Positions 28,353-37,677 of a stretch of DNA of 64,000 nt are shown in pieces (the first letter of the stretch is position 1; each line of letters begins with the position of its first letter). The position numbers and the translations under genes are program-made. The notes under the pieces were generated by a model. The model was given only the letters and a program-made list of their open reading frames with translations. It searched no databases and had not been told where the DNA came from. The DNA is from Pseudohalocynthiibacter aestuariivivens. Its GTDB lineage: Bacteria; Pseudomonadota; Alphaproteobacteria; Rhodobacterales; Rhodobacteraceae. Where the stretch lies: assembly GCF_018457175.1 (NCBI RefSeq), contig NZ_JAGFNU010000002.1, positions 1 through 64,000 on the forward strand, written 5' to 3'.

Positions 28353-29426
28353 ATGGCGATGGCAGATATACTCGATATGACAAACAAACGCGACGCAGAT
28401 AAACAAAAAGCGCTCGATTCAGCTTTGGCGCAGATAGAACGCCAATTTGGCAAGGGCTCGATCATGAAGCTCGGTCAGGAAGGCGCTGTACAGGAGATCG
28501 AGTCGAGTTCCACAGGTTCTCTGGGCCTTGATATTGCTTTAGGTATCGGCGGGCTGCCGAAAGGCAGGGTCATTGAAATTTATGGTCCTGAATCATCCGG
28601 AAAAACAACACTCACCCTGCATTGTGTTGCAGAGATGCAGAAAACCGGCGGCATTTGCGCCTTCGTTGATGCGGAACACGCACTTGACCCGCTTTATGCC
28701 CGCAAACTGGGTGTTGATATCGATGAATTGCTTATTTCGCAGCCGGACACAGGCGAACAGGCACTTGAGATCACGGATACGCTGGTCAGATCAGGGGCTG
28801 TGAACATGGTGGTCGTCGATTCTGTCGCTGCACTCACCCCAAAATCCGAACTTGAAGGGGACATGGGCGATTCCAGCGTTGGCGTACATGCCCGTCTCAT
28901 GAGCCAGGCGATGCGCAAACTGACGAGTTCAATCTCCCGCTCCAACTGCATGGTCATTTTCATTAACCAGATCAGGATGAAAATTGGTGTTATGTTCGGC
29001 AGCCCGGAGACGACAACGGGGGGCAACGCGCTTAAATTCTATAGCTCTGTGCGCCTTGATATCCGCCGTATTGGCGCAGTGAAAGACCGGGATGAAATTG
29101 TCGGTAATGCGACCCGTGTGAAAGTTGTTAAAAACAAGGTGGCTCCGCCGTTTAAACAAGTCGAATTTGACATTGTTTATGGGGAGGGCATTTCAAAAAA
29201 TGGTGAGCTTCTTGATCTTGGCGTGATAGCCGGAGTCGTTGAAAAATCCGGGGCCTGGTATTCTTACGGGGACGAGCGGATCGGGCAGGGGCGCGAAAAT
29301 GCGAAGACCTACCTAAAAGAGAACAAGCGGGTCGCCTATGAAATCGAAGATAAGATTCGCGCAGCGCACGGGCTTGAGTTTGAAATGCCCCCGGAAGCCA
29401 CAGACGAAGACATTTTGGAAGCGTAA
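28353..29426 (+). CDS. recA: recombinase RecA
   Basis: Forms the ATP-dependent strand-exchange filament and promotes LexA cleavage. The 357 residues match the family. Walker A is [10 protein letters not shown] (about 70-79); Walker B is VVVDSVAAL; the GGNALKFY segment and [11 protein letters not shown] lie in the DNA-binding loops. I chose the ATG at 28353 (AAGGAAG six bases upstream); an earlier in-frame start would cross the LexA box. The acidic C-terminal tail is present. The gene is monocistronic, followed by a strong terminator. Confidence 0.98.
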   Translation: MAMADILDMTNKRDADKQKALDSALAQIERQFGKGSIMKLGQEGAVQEIESSSTGSLGLDIALGIGGLPKGRVIEIYGPESSGKTTLTLHCVAEMQKTGGICAFVDAEHALDPLYARKLGVDIDELLISQPDTGEQALEITDTLVRSGAVNMVVVDSVAALTPKSELEGDMGDSSVGVHARLMSQAMRKLTSSISRSNCMVIFINQIRMKIGVMFGSPETTTGGNALKFYSSVRLDIRRIGAVKDRDEIVGNATRVKVVKNKVAPPFKQVEFDIVYGEGISKNGELLDLGVIAGVVEKSGAWYSYGDERIGQGRENAKTYLKENKRVAYEIEDKIRAAHGLEFEMPPEATDEDILEA

Positions 29427-29443
29427 ACTAACGTTTCTTTTTG

Positions 29444-29477
29444 AAAGGGCCGGGGCAGAAAAACCCTGGCCCTTTTT
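29444..29477 (+). terminator. strong intrinsic terminator of recA
   Basis: AAAGGGCC plus GGGG (29444-29455) pairs with CCCT plus GGCCCTTT (29464-29475), giving a stem of about 12 pairs with one G-U, an eight-base loop and a TTTTT tract. Confidence 0.9.
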
Positions 29478-29552
29478 ACTTGCTGTGGACAGCGTTTGCC
29501 TGTGGGGCTAAACCGGGCGGGACTTAGAATTTAGCGCAAGTGAGCCACGATA

Positions 29553-32210
29553 ATGCCGAGCCTGAATGATATCCGCTCGACCTTCTTAGACTATTTCAAA
29601 TCCAATGGGCACGCTGTGGTCGACAGCTCTCCTTTGGTGCCGCGCAATGACCCCACATTGATGTTCACGAACTCTGGCATGGTGCAGTTCAAGAACGTGT
29701 TTACGGGCGTTGAACATCGTGACTTTACACGCGCCGCCACAAGTCAAAAATGCGTGCGGGCTGGCGGAAAGCACAACGACCTCGATAATGTTGGCTACAC
29801 GGCGCGCCATCACACATTTTTTGAAATGTTGGGGAACTTCAGCTTTGGCGATTACTTCAAGGCAGACGCTATCCCATTTGCATGGGATCTGATCACAAAA
29901 GAGTTTGGCATCGACAAGGATAAACTGCTGGTCACCGTATATCACACGGATGACGAGGCTGCGAATATCTGGAAAAAGCATGCGGGTCTTCCGGACGAGC
30001 GCATTATCCGCATTGCGACAAATGACAACTTCTGGTCGATGGGACCAACCGGCCCCTGCGGCCCCTGCACAGAGATTTTCTTTGATCACGGCGATCACAT
30101 CTGGGGCGGTCCTCCGGGTAGTGCAGAAGAGGACGGCGACAGGTTCATCGAAATCTGGAACCTCGTTTTCATGCAGTATGAGCAATTTGAAGATGGCCAC
30201 CGTGAAGACCTGCCAAAACCGTCAATCGATACCGGCATGGGGCTGGAACGTATAGGCGCATTGCTTCAGGGCAGTCATGACAACTATGACACGGACTTGT
30301 TTAAGGCGTTGATCGAAGCGTCTGCCCACGCAACAAGCCAGGACCCCTATGGTGATAAAAATGTCCACCACCGGGTTATCGCAGATCACCTGCGATCGAC
30401 GTCTTTTCTAATTGCCGATGGTGTAATGCCCAGCAACGAAGGCCGTGGGTATGTGTTGCGTCGTATCATGCGCCGCGCGATGCGCCATGCGCATTTGCTG
30501 GGGTCGAAAGACCCAGTGATGCACCGCTTGGTGCCAGCGCTTGTGACGCAAATGGGTGCTGCGTTCCCAGAGCTTGGACGCGCACAGGTTTTGATAGAAG
30601 AAACACTGAAAAATGAAGAAACCCGGTTCCGGCAGACGCTGGACCGCGGTTTGCGTTTGCTTGACGACGAATTGGAAAAGCTGCCCGATGATGCAGCGTT
30701 GCCCGGTGAATCCGCTTTCAAACTCTATGACACCTATGGTTTTCCGCTCGATCTGACGCAGGATGCGTTGCGCGAAAAGGGCAGGGCGGTTGACACTGAT
30801 GGGTTCACCATTGCTATGGAAGCCCAGAAAGCAAAGGCACGTGCGGCCTGGACCGGCTCTGGTGAAGCGGCGGATGCCACCATCTGGTATGACCTCGCAG
30901 ATAAGCATGGGGTTACGGAATTCCTAGGATACGAGACCGAGGTTGCCGAAGGCCAGATTCTAGCGCTTATAAAGGACGGTAAGTGCGTCGAAGAATCCGC
31001 GAAAGGCGCCAGCATTCAGGTTGTCGTGAACCAGACACCGTTTTATGGGGAAAGCGGTGGTCAGGTTGGCGACCAGGGCTTTTTGAAATCTGATACCGGC
31101 AAAGCGAAAATAATCGACACACGTAAAACCGCAGGAGTCTTTATTCATTTCGCCGAGGTGACAGAGGGCACTTTGGTCACGGGTACAGGCGCCGAACTTG
31201 TTGTTGATCATGATCGCCGCTCCGCGATACGTGCGAACCATTCGGCAACCCACCTGCTGCACGAAGCTCTGCGCGAAACGCTGGGGAACCATGTGTCTCA
31301 GCGCGGGTCTTTGAATGCAGAAGATCGGCTGCGGTTCGATTTCAGCCACGCCAAGGCGTTGACATCAGGACAACTGTCAAAAGTTGAAGAAGACGTGAAT
31401 GCCTACATCCGTCAAAACACCAAGGTCGAAACCCGTATCATGACGCCGGATGACGCGCGCGCCCTTGGGGCGCAAGCGCTGTTTGGCGAAAAATACGGTG
31501 ACGAGGTGCGGGTTGTTTCGATGGGTCACGATGCGAAGTCCGAGAAAGGGACTAATGGCGAAACCTATTCGATTGAACTTTGCGGTGGCACACATGTCCG
31601 CCAAACCGGGGATATCGGCGTGTTTGCACTGCTTGGTGATTCAGCATCTTCCGCCGGGGTGCGCCGGATTGAGGCGCTGACCGGAGAGGCCGCGCTGCGC
31701 CACCTTTCTGAGCAGGAAAAACTGCTTTCTGAAGTTTCCCTGATGTTAAAGGCACAACCCGCTGAGGTGGGTGACCGTGTCAAAGCATTGATGGACGAAC
31801 GCAAAGCCCTGCAAAACGAAGTTGCCCAATTGCGCCGCGAACTTGCGATGTCAGGGGGGGCGGACGTTGCGCCGGAAACCCGTGACGTAGGCGGCGTTGC
31901 GTTTCTGGCGCAAACGTTAAGTGGTGTAAGGGGCAAGGACCTACCCCCATTGATTGACGACCACAAAGCCCGGATCGGGTCAGGTGCCGTACTTTTGATT
32001 GCCGATACCGGTGGAAAGGTTGCAGTCGCGGCGGGTGTCACAGATGATCTGACTAGCACGGTGTCCGCAGTTGATATCGTGAAAGCCGCTGTCGCCGCAC
32101 TTGGTGGCAAAGGCGGAGGCGGCCGGCCTGACATGGCACAGGGCGGTGGTTCAGATTTCGGACAAGCAGACGCTGCTATAAAAGCAGCTGAACAGATATT
32201 GGAGAACTAA
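29553..32210 (+). CDS. alaS: alanyl-tRNA synthetase
   Basis: Class II synthetase charging tRNA-Ala. The 885 residues match. Motif 1 lies in the [12 protein letters not shown] start region, motif 2 is around [14 protein letters not shown] (about 90-103), and the editing domain carries [11 protein letters not shown] (about 567-577) and [13 protein letters not shown] (about 676-688). The C-terminal DHHA1 part ends with a Gly-rich [16 protein letters not shown]. The recA-alaS order is common in Rhodobacterales. It is followed after one base by the DUF1330 gene. Confidence 0.98.
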   Translation: MPSLNDIRSTFLDYFKSNGHAVVDSSPLVPRNDPTLMFTNSGMVQFKNVFTGVEHRDFTRAATSQKCVRAGGKHNDLDNVGYTARHHTFFEMLGNFSFGDYFKADAIPFAWDLITKEFGIDKDKLLVTVYHTDDEAANIWKKHAGLPDERIIRIATNDNFWSMGPTGPCGPCTEIFFDHGDHIWGGPPGSAEEDGDRFIEIWNLVFMQYEQFEDGHREDLPKPSIDTGMGLERIGALLQGSHDNYDTDLFKALIEASAHATSQDPYGDKNVHHRVIADHLRSTSFLIADGVMPSNEGRGYVLRRIMRRAMRHAHLLGSKDPVMHRLVPALVTQMGAAFPELGRAQVLIEETLKNEETRFRQTLDRGLRLLDDELEKLPDDAALPGESAFKLYDTYGFPLDLTQDALREKGRAVDTDGFTIAMEAQKAKARAAWTGSGEAADATIWYDLADKHGVTEFLGYETEVAEGQILALIKDGKCVEESAKGASIQVVVNQTPFYGESGGQVGDQGFLKSDTGKAKIIDTRKTAGVFIHFAEVTEGTLVTGTGAELVVDHDRRSAIRANHSATHLLHEALRETLGNHVSQRGSLNAEDRLRFDFSHAKALTSGQLSKVEEDVNAYIRQNTKVETRIMTPDDARALGAQALFGEKYGDEVRVVSMGHDAKSEKGTNGETYSIELCGGTHVRQTGDIGVFALLGDSASSAGVRRIEALTGEAALRHLSEQEKLLSEVSLMLKAQPAEVGDRVKALMDERKALQNEVAQLRRELAMSGGADVAPETRDVGGVAFLAQTLSGVRGKDLPPLIDDHKARIGSGAVLLIADTGGKVAVAAGVTDDLTSTVSAVDIVKAAVAALGGKGGGGRPDMAQGGGSDFGQADAAIKAAEQILEN

Positions 32211-32211
32211 A

Positions 32212-32496
32212 ATGGGCGCACTCTGGATCGCAAATGTGCATGTCACCGACGAAGAATCTTACGGAAAATACGCTGCTCTCGCGACAGGTGCGATTACTGC
32301 ACATGGTGGCGTGTTTCTGGCCCGTGCGGGACGTTACAAGCAGCTAGAGGGAAATGACCGCGCACGTAATGTTGTAGCGCGTTTCCCGAGCCTTGAAGAT
32401 GCCGAAGCTTGTTATAATTCGCCGCAGTACCAAGAGGCGCTCAGTCATGCGCGGGGCGCAGCAGAACGGGATCTGGTCATCGTAGAAGAAGTTTGA
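32212..32496 (+). CDS. DUF1330 domain-containing protein
   Basis: Protein of 94 residues forming one ferredoxin-like alpha/beta (dimeric barrel) domain. The family pattern is clear: ALWIANVHVTDEESYGKYAA, a GGVFLARAG strand, RNVVARFPSLEDAEACY, and SPQYQEAL. Biochemical function is unknown. It begins one base after the alaS stop and its TGA overlaps the TTG start of the MOSC gene, so the three are probably co-transcribed. A second DUF1330 gene is at 63549. Confidence 0.88.
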   Translation: MGALWIANVHVTDEESYGKYAALATGAITAHGGVFLARAGRYKQLEGNDRARNVVARFPSLEDAEACYNSPQYQEALSHARGAAERDLVIVEEV

Positions 32497-33008
32497 GCAG
32501 CCTTTCCCCACTGCGTCAGTTGATGACGATCCATGCGGCTGCTGGCCGTTTGGATTGGATCGGGCTGCGTCCCGCCCGCCGCGAAGCCATGACTGCAGCA
32601 GGCACCGCAGAAGTAACGTTTTCTGGTTTGGTTGGTGATCGCCACCCAAGCCCGGGGAAACGCGCTGTTACCCTTATTCAGGCAGAGCATTTGCCGGTTA
32701 TCGCTGCCCTCTCTGGCGCGACCGAAGTAACCCCGGAAAGGTTGCGAAGGAACCTCGTGGTAAGCGGTATCAACTTGTCTGCACTTCGCGGCGCAACGAT
32801 TGAGATTGGAACGACTATTTTACAGATCACCGGACCCTGCGCCCCCTGTTCGCGGATGGAGACAGAACTTGGGACAGGAGGTTACAATGCAATGCGCGGA
32901 CATGGTGGCTGGACAGCCGAGGTTTTGACCGAAGGCCAGATACAAGTTGGAGATCTTGTGAAACCGGTTTCCGTGGATCGAGCCGAAAAAACAAACTTGA
33001 AAACCTAA
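32493..33008 (+). CDS. MOSC-domain protein
   Basis: Protein of 171 residues with the MOSC fold (molybdenum cofactor sulfurase C-terminal), which moves sulfur via a conserved cysteine. The family pattern includes GLVGDRHPSPGKRAVTLIQAEHLP in pieces (about 45-70), LRRNLVVSGINL, and GPCAPCSRME (about 113-122) with the candidate Cys. The TTG at 32493 overlaps the DUF1330 stop; an ATG ten codons later is an alternative start. It stands without the N-terminal beta-barrel domain found in longer relatives. The partner enzyme is unknown. Confidence 0.82.
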   Translation: MSSLSPLRQLMTIHAAAGRLDWIGLRPARREAMTAAGTAEVTFSGLVGDRHPSPGKRAVTLIQAEHLPVIAALSGATEVTPERLRRNLVVSGINLSALRGATIEIGTTILQITGPCAPCSRMETELGTGGYNAMRGHGGWTAEVLTEGQIQVGDLVKPVSVDRAEKTNLKT

Positions 33009-33131
33009 CACCAAGCTTTGCCCCTATTAAATCCAAATGTCGCGAATACCTTTTTCCGGACAAAGCTGGCAAACGAGATTTTTCACTAGATTAGAACGGC
33101 AAGTTCATCATTTGACTTATTTTGGAAAATA

Positions 33132-33146
33132 ATTCCATGCTGGAAT
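33132..33146 (+). promoter_or_regulatory. 15-base palindrome upstream of the SnoaL-like gene
   Basis: ATTCCA-TGC-TGGAAT is a perfect palindrome 39 bases before the ATG at 33185. A TTGACT at 33112-33117 could serve as a -35 element. The site looks like an operator, but no regulator is assigned. Confidence 0.35.
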
Positions 33147-33184
33147 GACAAAAATTCAAGCTAGACTATGGATTGGAGTGTGAC

Positions 33185-33577
33185 ATGTTCCCTTCTCTTG
33201 AAGACGCGAGAAAGCTGGCAGATGCGCATTGTGCGGCCTGGAGCTCATCTTCAGCAGGTAAGGTTGCACAAAGATATTCAGCACAAACTAGTTTTGCCAT
33301 GAACCGCAGCGACCCAATGACTTCGCGAGCCGAAATAACGGAGATGGCAAGCGGATTCATGTCGGAGTTTCCGGATTTAAAGCTCACCTGCGATACCGTT
33401 TTGGCTGCAGACCATCACATTGTCTATGCTTGGACCTTCGAAGGTCGTCACGTAGAAACCGGAAACCTGGTCCGCTTTGGTGGATGGGAAGAATGGGACT
33501 TGGACGATAACCTGCAAGTTACAAAATCCCTCGGCTGGTATGATGTTGAAGATTACAATCGGCAAATTGCTGGATAA
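33185..33577 (+). CDS. SnoaL-like/NTF2-superfamily protein
   Basis: Protein of 130 residues with the cone-shaped NTF2-like fold pattern: two N-terminal helices (LEDARKLADAHCAAW), a strand region, ITEMASGFMSEFPDLKL (about 60-75), then HIVYAWTFEGRHVET and GGWEEWDLDDNLQV. This resembles SnoaL polyketide-cyclase-like and ester-cyclase proteins, whose members range from enzymes to binding proteins. GGAG sits six bases before the ATG at 33185. Function cannot be assigned. It has its own promoter region with a palindrome. Confidence 0.7.
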   Translation: MFPSLEDARKLADAHCAAWSSSSAGKVAQRYSAQTSFAMNRSDPMTSRAEITEMASGFMSEFPDLKLTCDTVLAADHHIVYAWTFEGRHVETGNLVRFGGWEEWDLDDNLQVTKSLGWYDVEDYNRQIAG

Positions 33578-33872
33578 CTCGTGCTAGCGGCGTTCCGGAA
33601 ACTACTTAGAAAAGAGCCATCGCTATACAGGGCCATGTTGGGCTCGTAGCGGTCGTTAGCCAAGCTGGTTTTAATTTTTGGGGCTTGCCCTGCCGTAAAC
33701 TTGGCCACAACCGCAGATCAAAATCACGAATTGATGCACCACATTTATATGTGCACTATGTAACTAATCAGGGGGTGAGTGCATCTTTTCCATGTAGGCT
33801 GCTGAAAGTACGGTCTTAAGGATGGAAAGCAAAGATCAAGAAAATTGATTATTTTTGAAAAGGAAGAAAACT
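33578..33872. other. intergenic region, nothing recognised
   Basis: About 295 bases between the SnoaL-like gene and the MsrB-like gene. No credible reading frame, RNA gene or strong hairpin was seen. The last part must hold the MsrB-like promoter and its AAGGAAG ribosome site. Confidence 0.5.
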
Positions 33873-34394
33873 ATGAGCAATCTTATTAAGCGGCGGACGT
33901 TTTTGAAAGCGAGCGCGATTTCCGCTGTTGCTCTCGTACCAGCGTCTGGACCTTCATTGGCAACGGCTTCGTCAGCTTCCGGAGGATTTACCTACGAAGT
34001 CACCCGCACCCGGGCGGAATGGCGCGCGCTGCTTAGCAGATCAGAATTCAGAATCCTGCGACGCGGCGGAACCGAGAACCCAAACAGCAGCCAGTATAGC
34101 CGCCGAATGCCTCGAGGTACCTATAAATGCAAAGGTTGTGGCCTGACGCTCTATGAATCATCCTGGAAAGTGGTTCTTGATCTCGGTTGGGTTTTCTTTA
34201 AACACTCGCGTCCCAATGCTGTCCTGACCAGCATTGATGACAATCCCTCTTATGATACGAGCGCAATGTCCCAAGATGCCATGATAGAAGCGCACTGCCG
34301 CAGATGCGGCAGCCACCTTGGCCATATCGTAAATGTTCGAGACCAATTGCTTCACTGCATCAATGGTGCGTCTCTTCGTTTCGCGCAAGCCTGA
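33873..34394 (+). CDS. Tat-exported MsrB-like protein (methionine-R-sulfoxide reductase family)
   Basis: Protein of 173 residues with a twin-arginine signal (SNLIKRRTFLKASA, about 2-15) and so periplasmic. The MsrB domain keeps both zinc CxxC pairs (CKGCG near 86, CRRCGSHLGH near 137) and the catalytic-type Cys in LHCINGASL. The usual GTGWPSF motif is replaced by DLGWVFF, and the companion acidic loop is changed, which marks a divergent subfamily. AAGGAAG precedes the ATG at 33873. It may reduce oxidised periplasmic methionine, but the altered motif makes activity uncertain. It is convergent with typA. Confidence 0.8.
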   Translation: MSNLIKRRTFLKASAISAVALVPASGPSLATASSASGGFTYEVTRTRAEWRALLSRSEFRILRRGGTENPNSSQYSRRMPRGTYKCKGCGLTLYESSWKVVLDLGWVFFKHSRPNAVLTSIDDNPSYDTSAMSQDAMIEAHCRRCGSHLGHIVNVRDQLLHCINGASLRFAQA

Positions 34395-34451
34395 GCATAC
34401 GATCACGAACTCTTCGGACTTATAGCAGTCTTCCGACGCTTTACGTCGACC

Positions 34452-36272
34452 CTAGCCCGCTGCGCGGGATTGGCGTTTGCGTTCGTGTGGGTCGAGGTAG
34501 CGTTTGCGCATCCGGATAGCGTTTGGCGTGACTTCGACGAGTTCGTCGTTGTCGATATAGGCAATCGCCTCTTCCAGAGAATAACGCACAGGTGTGGTGA
34601 GGCGTACTGCCTCGTCCGTGCCCGAAGCACGAACGTTTGTCAGCTTTTTACCTTTAAGGGGGTTCACTTCCAGATCATTCTCGCGCGAATGCTCGCCAAT
34701 GATCATTCCCTGATAAATGGTTTCCTGCGCGCCAATGAACATTTTACCGCGATCTTCAAGGTTGAATAGCGCATAGGCGACGGACACACCATTTTCCATC
34801 GAAATCAAAACACCTGCGCGCCGACCCGGAATTGCACCCTTGTGAGGGGCCCATTCATGGAACACCCGGTTCAAAACGCCGGTTCCGCGTGTGTCTGTCA
34901 GAAATTCGCCGTGATAGCCAATAAGCCCGCGGGACGGGACATGTGCAATGATCCGCGTCTTGCCAGCGCCCGCAGGTTTCATCTCAGCAAGTTCACCTTT
35001 GCGCACACCGGTTATTTTTTCAATCACAGCGCCGGAATACTCATCATCGACGTCAATTGTGACTTCTTCGATGGGCTCTAGCCTTTGACCATCTTCTTCT
35101 CTGAACAAAACCTGTGGGCGAGAGATCGAAAGCTCGAATCCTTCGCGCCGCATGTTTTCGATAAGAACTCCCATCTGCAACTCACCACGGCCCGCCACTT
35201 CGAAGGCGTCACCGCCGGGGGTGTCTGTCACATGAATTGCCACGTTAGACTCGGCTTCCTTCATCAGACGCTCGCGGATGACGCGGCTCTGCACTTTTTT
35301 ACCTTCACGTCCCGCCAGCGGGCTGTCGTTGATGCCGAATGTCACGGAAATTGTGGGTGGGTCAATCGGTTGGGCGGGTAGCGCTGTGTTGACCGATGGG
35401 GCCACCAGAGAATCTGCAACCGTTGCTTTGGACATGCCAGCAATTGTTACGATGTCGCCGGCTTCGGCCAAATCGATTGCCTGTTGGCCCAAACCGCGAA
35501 AGGCCAGAATTTTTGAGACACGGAAATTTTCAATAAGTTCGCCGTCGCGCGTCAGCGATTTGATACTTTCGCCTGCCTTCAAGGTGCCGGATTCAACACG
35601 TCCTGTCAGAATTCGCCCAATAAAGGGATCGGCGCCCAGTGTTGTTGCTAACATCCTGAACGGTTCGTCCCGACGGGCAACCTGCGCGGGAGGCGGGACG
35701 TGCTCTATCACCAGATCAAAAAGCGCGCTCAAATCTTTGCGTGGACCGTCCAGCTCCATGTCCGCCCAGCCAGACCGACCCGATGCATACATCGCCGGGA
35801 AATCAAGCTGGTTGTCGTCTGCACCAAGGTTGGCGAACAGATCAAAACATTCGTCCAATGCGCGATCAGGTTCGGCATCGGGTTTGTCTACTTTGTTAAG
35901 AACAACAATCGGCCGCAGCCCCAGCGCAAGCGCCTTGGACGTGACGAATTTGGTTTGGGGCATTGGGCCTTCGGCCGCATCGACCAGCAATACAACACCG
36001 TCAACCATCGAAAGAATACGCTCAACTTCGCCACCAAAGTCGGCGTGGCCAGGGGTATCCACGATGTTGATCCGGGTGCCTTTCCATTCAACGGACGTTG
36101 CCTTCGCAAGGATGGTAATACCGCGCTCACGCTCCAGATCATTGCTGTCCATTGCGCGTTCCGTGGTCGCCTGGTTTTCACGGTAGGTGCCTGACTGTTT
36201 CAGCAGCTCATCTACAAGCGTGGTTTTGCCATGGTCAACGTGCGCGATGATGGCGATATTGCGAAGTTCCAT
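34452..36272 (-). CDS. typA: ribosome-associated GTPase TypA/BipA
   Basis: Translational GTPase of 606 residues, related to EF-G and LepA, involved in ribosome assembly and stress or cold adaptation. G1 is AHVDHGKT (about 9-16), the switch region is RERGITI, G3 is DTPGHADF, and G4 is NKVDKPDA. The C-terminal part has [17 protein letters not shown] in pieces, typical of TypA. The frame stays open upstream, but homology starts at MELRNIAI (36272). It follows the SMR gene on the same strand with a gap of about 100 bases. Confidence 0.97.
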   Translation of the reverse strand: MELRNIAIIAHVDHGKTTLVDELLKQSGTYRENQATTERAMDSNDLERERGITILAKATSVEWKGTRINIVDTPGHADFGGEVERILSMVDGVVLLVDAAEGPMPQTKFVTSKALALGLRPIVVLNKVDKPDAEPDRALDECFDLFANLGADDNQLDFPAMYASGRSGWADMELDGPRKDLSALFDLVIEHVPPPAQVARRDEPFRMLATTLGADPFIGRILTGRVESGTLKAGESIKSLTRDGELIENFRVSKILAFRGLGQQAIDLAEAGDIVTIAGMSKATVADSLVAPSVNTALPAQPIDPPTISVTFGINDSPLAGREGKKVQSRVIRERLMKEAESNVAIHVTDTPGGDAFEVAGRGELQMGVLIENMRREGFELSISRPQVLFREEDGQRLEPIEEVTIDVDDEYSGAVIEKITGVRKGELAEMKPAGAGKTRIIAHVPSRGLIGYHGEFLTDTRGTGVLNRVFHEWAPHKGAIPGRRAGVLISMENGVSVAYALFNLEDRGKMFIGAQETIYQGMIIGEHSRENDLEVNPLKGKKLTNVRASGTDEAVRLTTPVRYSLEEAIAYIDNDELVEVTPNAIRMRKRYLDPHERKRQSRAAG

Positions 36273-36373
36273 TGGAAGGTAGCCTTGTCCTGTTCGCGCG
36301 CGGCGTACCGTGCAGGCGCAGAAAAGACCAGCCCTAAAGCACAAATCCCGGCGATTGCGCCAGAATATAGCGT

Positions 36374-36709
36374 TTAATGTGTCGCAGAATTCGAAAAGAG
36401 GTGAATGACCAGAATACCAAGCAGTATAAAGCCGATCCCCAGAATAGCGGCAAAATCGAGTTTCTGGCCAAACGCCAGAAAACCGATTGCTGCGATAAAG
36501 ACGATGCCAAGGGCCGACCATATCGCATAAACAATGCCGACTGGCATAGATTTGAGAGTCAGCGCCAGCAGGTAAAAGGAAATACCGTAGCCAACAACAA
36601 CAATGATTGATGGAATGAGCCGGGAAAACTGATGGCTTGCCTGAAGGGCTGTTGTTCCAATCGTTTCGGCCATGACTGCAAGTATCAGATAAACATAATG
36701 AATTGGCAT
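36374..36709 (-). CDS. small multidrug resistance (SMR) family transporter
   Basis: Inner-membrane protein of 111 residues with four hydrophobic helices, the size of EmrE. The essential membrane Glu lies in AVMAETIGTTAL (about Glu15). YAIWSALGIVFIA is the usual third-helix signature, with the KSMPVGIVYAIW lead. Such dimers exchange protons for cationic compounds or guanidinium. It starts 18 bases after the Lrp-type regulator gene on the same strand, so it is probably in the regulator's operon. Substrate is unknown. Confidence 0.9.
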   Translation of the reverse strand: MPIHYVYLILAVMAETIGTTALQASHQFSRLIPSIIVVVGYGISFYLLALTLKSMPVGIVYAIWSALGIVFIAAIGFLAFGQKLDFAAILGIGFILLGILVIHLFSNSATH

Positions 36710-36727
36710 TGTTGTCTCTTTCGTTGC

Positions 36728-37186
36728 TTACAAGGGCAGTTCAGTCGTTTCTTTTAATTCTTCCATGACAAAACTTGCAGAAACGTCCGACATATCAATC
36801 TTGTTTATCAATCTCTGATAAAGTTGGTCATATCCGGCGACGTCGCTGACGCGGGCGCGGATCAGATAGTCCAGATCACCTGTCATGCGGTACGCGCTTA
36901 AAACTTCCGGCATATCACTTGTCGCACGTGCGAATTTGGTCAGCCAGTTCGCATCGTGAGAACTGGTTCGGATAAACATGAAGACGGTCAAACCAAGCCC
37001 GACCTTGCCTGGTTCAAGCAACGCGACGCGGCCCCGAATAACACCGGAATCTTCCAGCGCTTTGATCCGGCGCCAACAGGCGTTTCGCGAAAGATGCACC
37101 TTTTCCCCGAGCGACTCGAGCCCCAAAGAGGCGTCACGTTGCAATTCTTTTAATATTTTGCGGTCTGTTTCATCAATGATAGCCAT
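36728..37186 (-). CDS. Lrp/AsnC-family transcriptional regulator
   Basis: DNA-binding regulator of 152 residues. The N-terminal winged helix-turn-helix (DETDRKILKELQRDASLG, then LSRNACWRRIKALEDSGVI) is followed by an AsnC effector domain with MTGDLDYLIRARV. The effector is usually an amino acid. ATG at 37186 or 37198; neither has a Shine-Dalgarno, so the transcript may be leaderless. It is divergent from the DUF6356 gene, with repeated operator-like sequences between, and upstream of an SMR exporter it probably regulates. Confidence 0.9.
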   Translation of the reverse strand: MAIIDETDRKILKELQRDASLGLESLGEKVHLSRNACWRRIKALEDSGVIRGRVALLEPGKVGLGLTVFMFIRTSSHDANWLTKFARATSDMPEVLSAYRMTGDLDYLIRARVSDVAGYDQLYQRLINKIDMSDVSASFVMEELKETTELPL

Positions 37187-37187
37187 A

Positions 37188-37254
37188 AGGTGAATCATAT
37201 TGGGAAAATTTCACCTAAAAAAGCAGAAACCGTAGAAAGATGGGAAAAATTCAC
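37188..37254. promoter_or_regulatory. repeated operator between lrp-type gene and DUF6356
   Basis: TGGGAAAATTTCAC (37201-37214) recurs as TGGGAAAAATTCAC (37241-37254), exactly 40 bases or about four helix turns apart. An inverted repeat AGGTGAA (37188-37194) / TTCACCT (37210-37216) overlaps the first copy. Multiple phased sites are usual for Lrp-family autoregulation. Confidence 0.5.
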
Positions 37255-37304
37255 AACCGGTTTGTTTTAATCTCGGTTTGAACAGGACCAAGAAGGGAAT
37301 TGAA

Positions 37305-37511
37305 ATGATTACCAAAGTTTTTCTAGAGCATCCGCGAAGCGTAGAAGAAACTTACCTCGAGCATGCGCGATTTGCGTCGGGCTTTTCACTGAGACTTCTT
37401 GCTGCTGGCTTTGCGGCGATGGTGCATGCGGTTATTCCATGCATGTTCGAAAAAACCGCAAGCCGGATGGTCGCTGAAATATATGCGCGCACGCACAATC
37501 GCGGAAAGTAA
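37305..37511 (+). CDS. DUF6356-family small protein
   Basis: Protein of 68 residues, recognisable by FLEHPRSVEETYLEHARFA, LLAAGFAAMVHAVIPCMFEKTAS and the end ARTHNRG. The hydrophobic middle (about 29-48) could touch or cross the membrane. Function is unknown; the family is widespread in Rhodobacterales. AAGGGAA lies before the ATG at 37305. It shares its promoter region with the divergent Lrp-type regulator and is followed by a strong terminator. Confidence 0.85.
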   Translation: MITKVFLEHPRSVEETYLEHARFASGFSLRLLAAGFAAMVHAVIPCMFEKTASRMVAEIYARTHNRGK

Positions 37512-37623
37512 CAACCCTGCACCATTAGAGACGACTCTGGGAGGGGGAGTATCCGGCTGATTGTTTTGATTGCCACCACTCACATCAATATGGAATCAAA
37601 GCAGAATTTATGCATGGATACGG

Positions 37624-37657
37624 GAAAGGGCGGGTCGCATACGCACCCCGCCCTTTC
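37624..37657 (+). terminator. strong hairpin between DUF6356 and icd
   Basis: GAAAGGGCGGG (37624-37634) pairs perfectly with CCCGCCCTTTC (37647-37657) over a 12-base loop, followed by a T-rich stretch (TTTGTCTCTC). It lies between convergent genes and can serve both. Confidence 0.8.
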
Positions 37658-37677
37658 TTTGTCTCTCGAATGAAATA

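Noticed and set aside
35278-36186. Plus-strand open frame of about 300 codons opposite typA
   Set aside because: Low-complexity Ser/Arg/Pro composition typical of an antisense shadow; typA is certain on the other strand.
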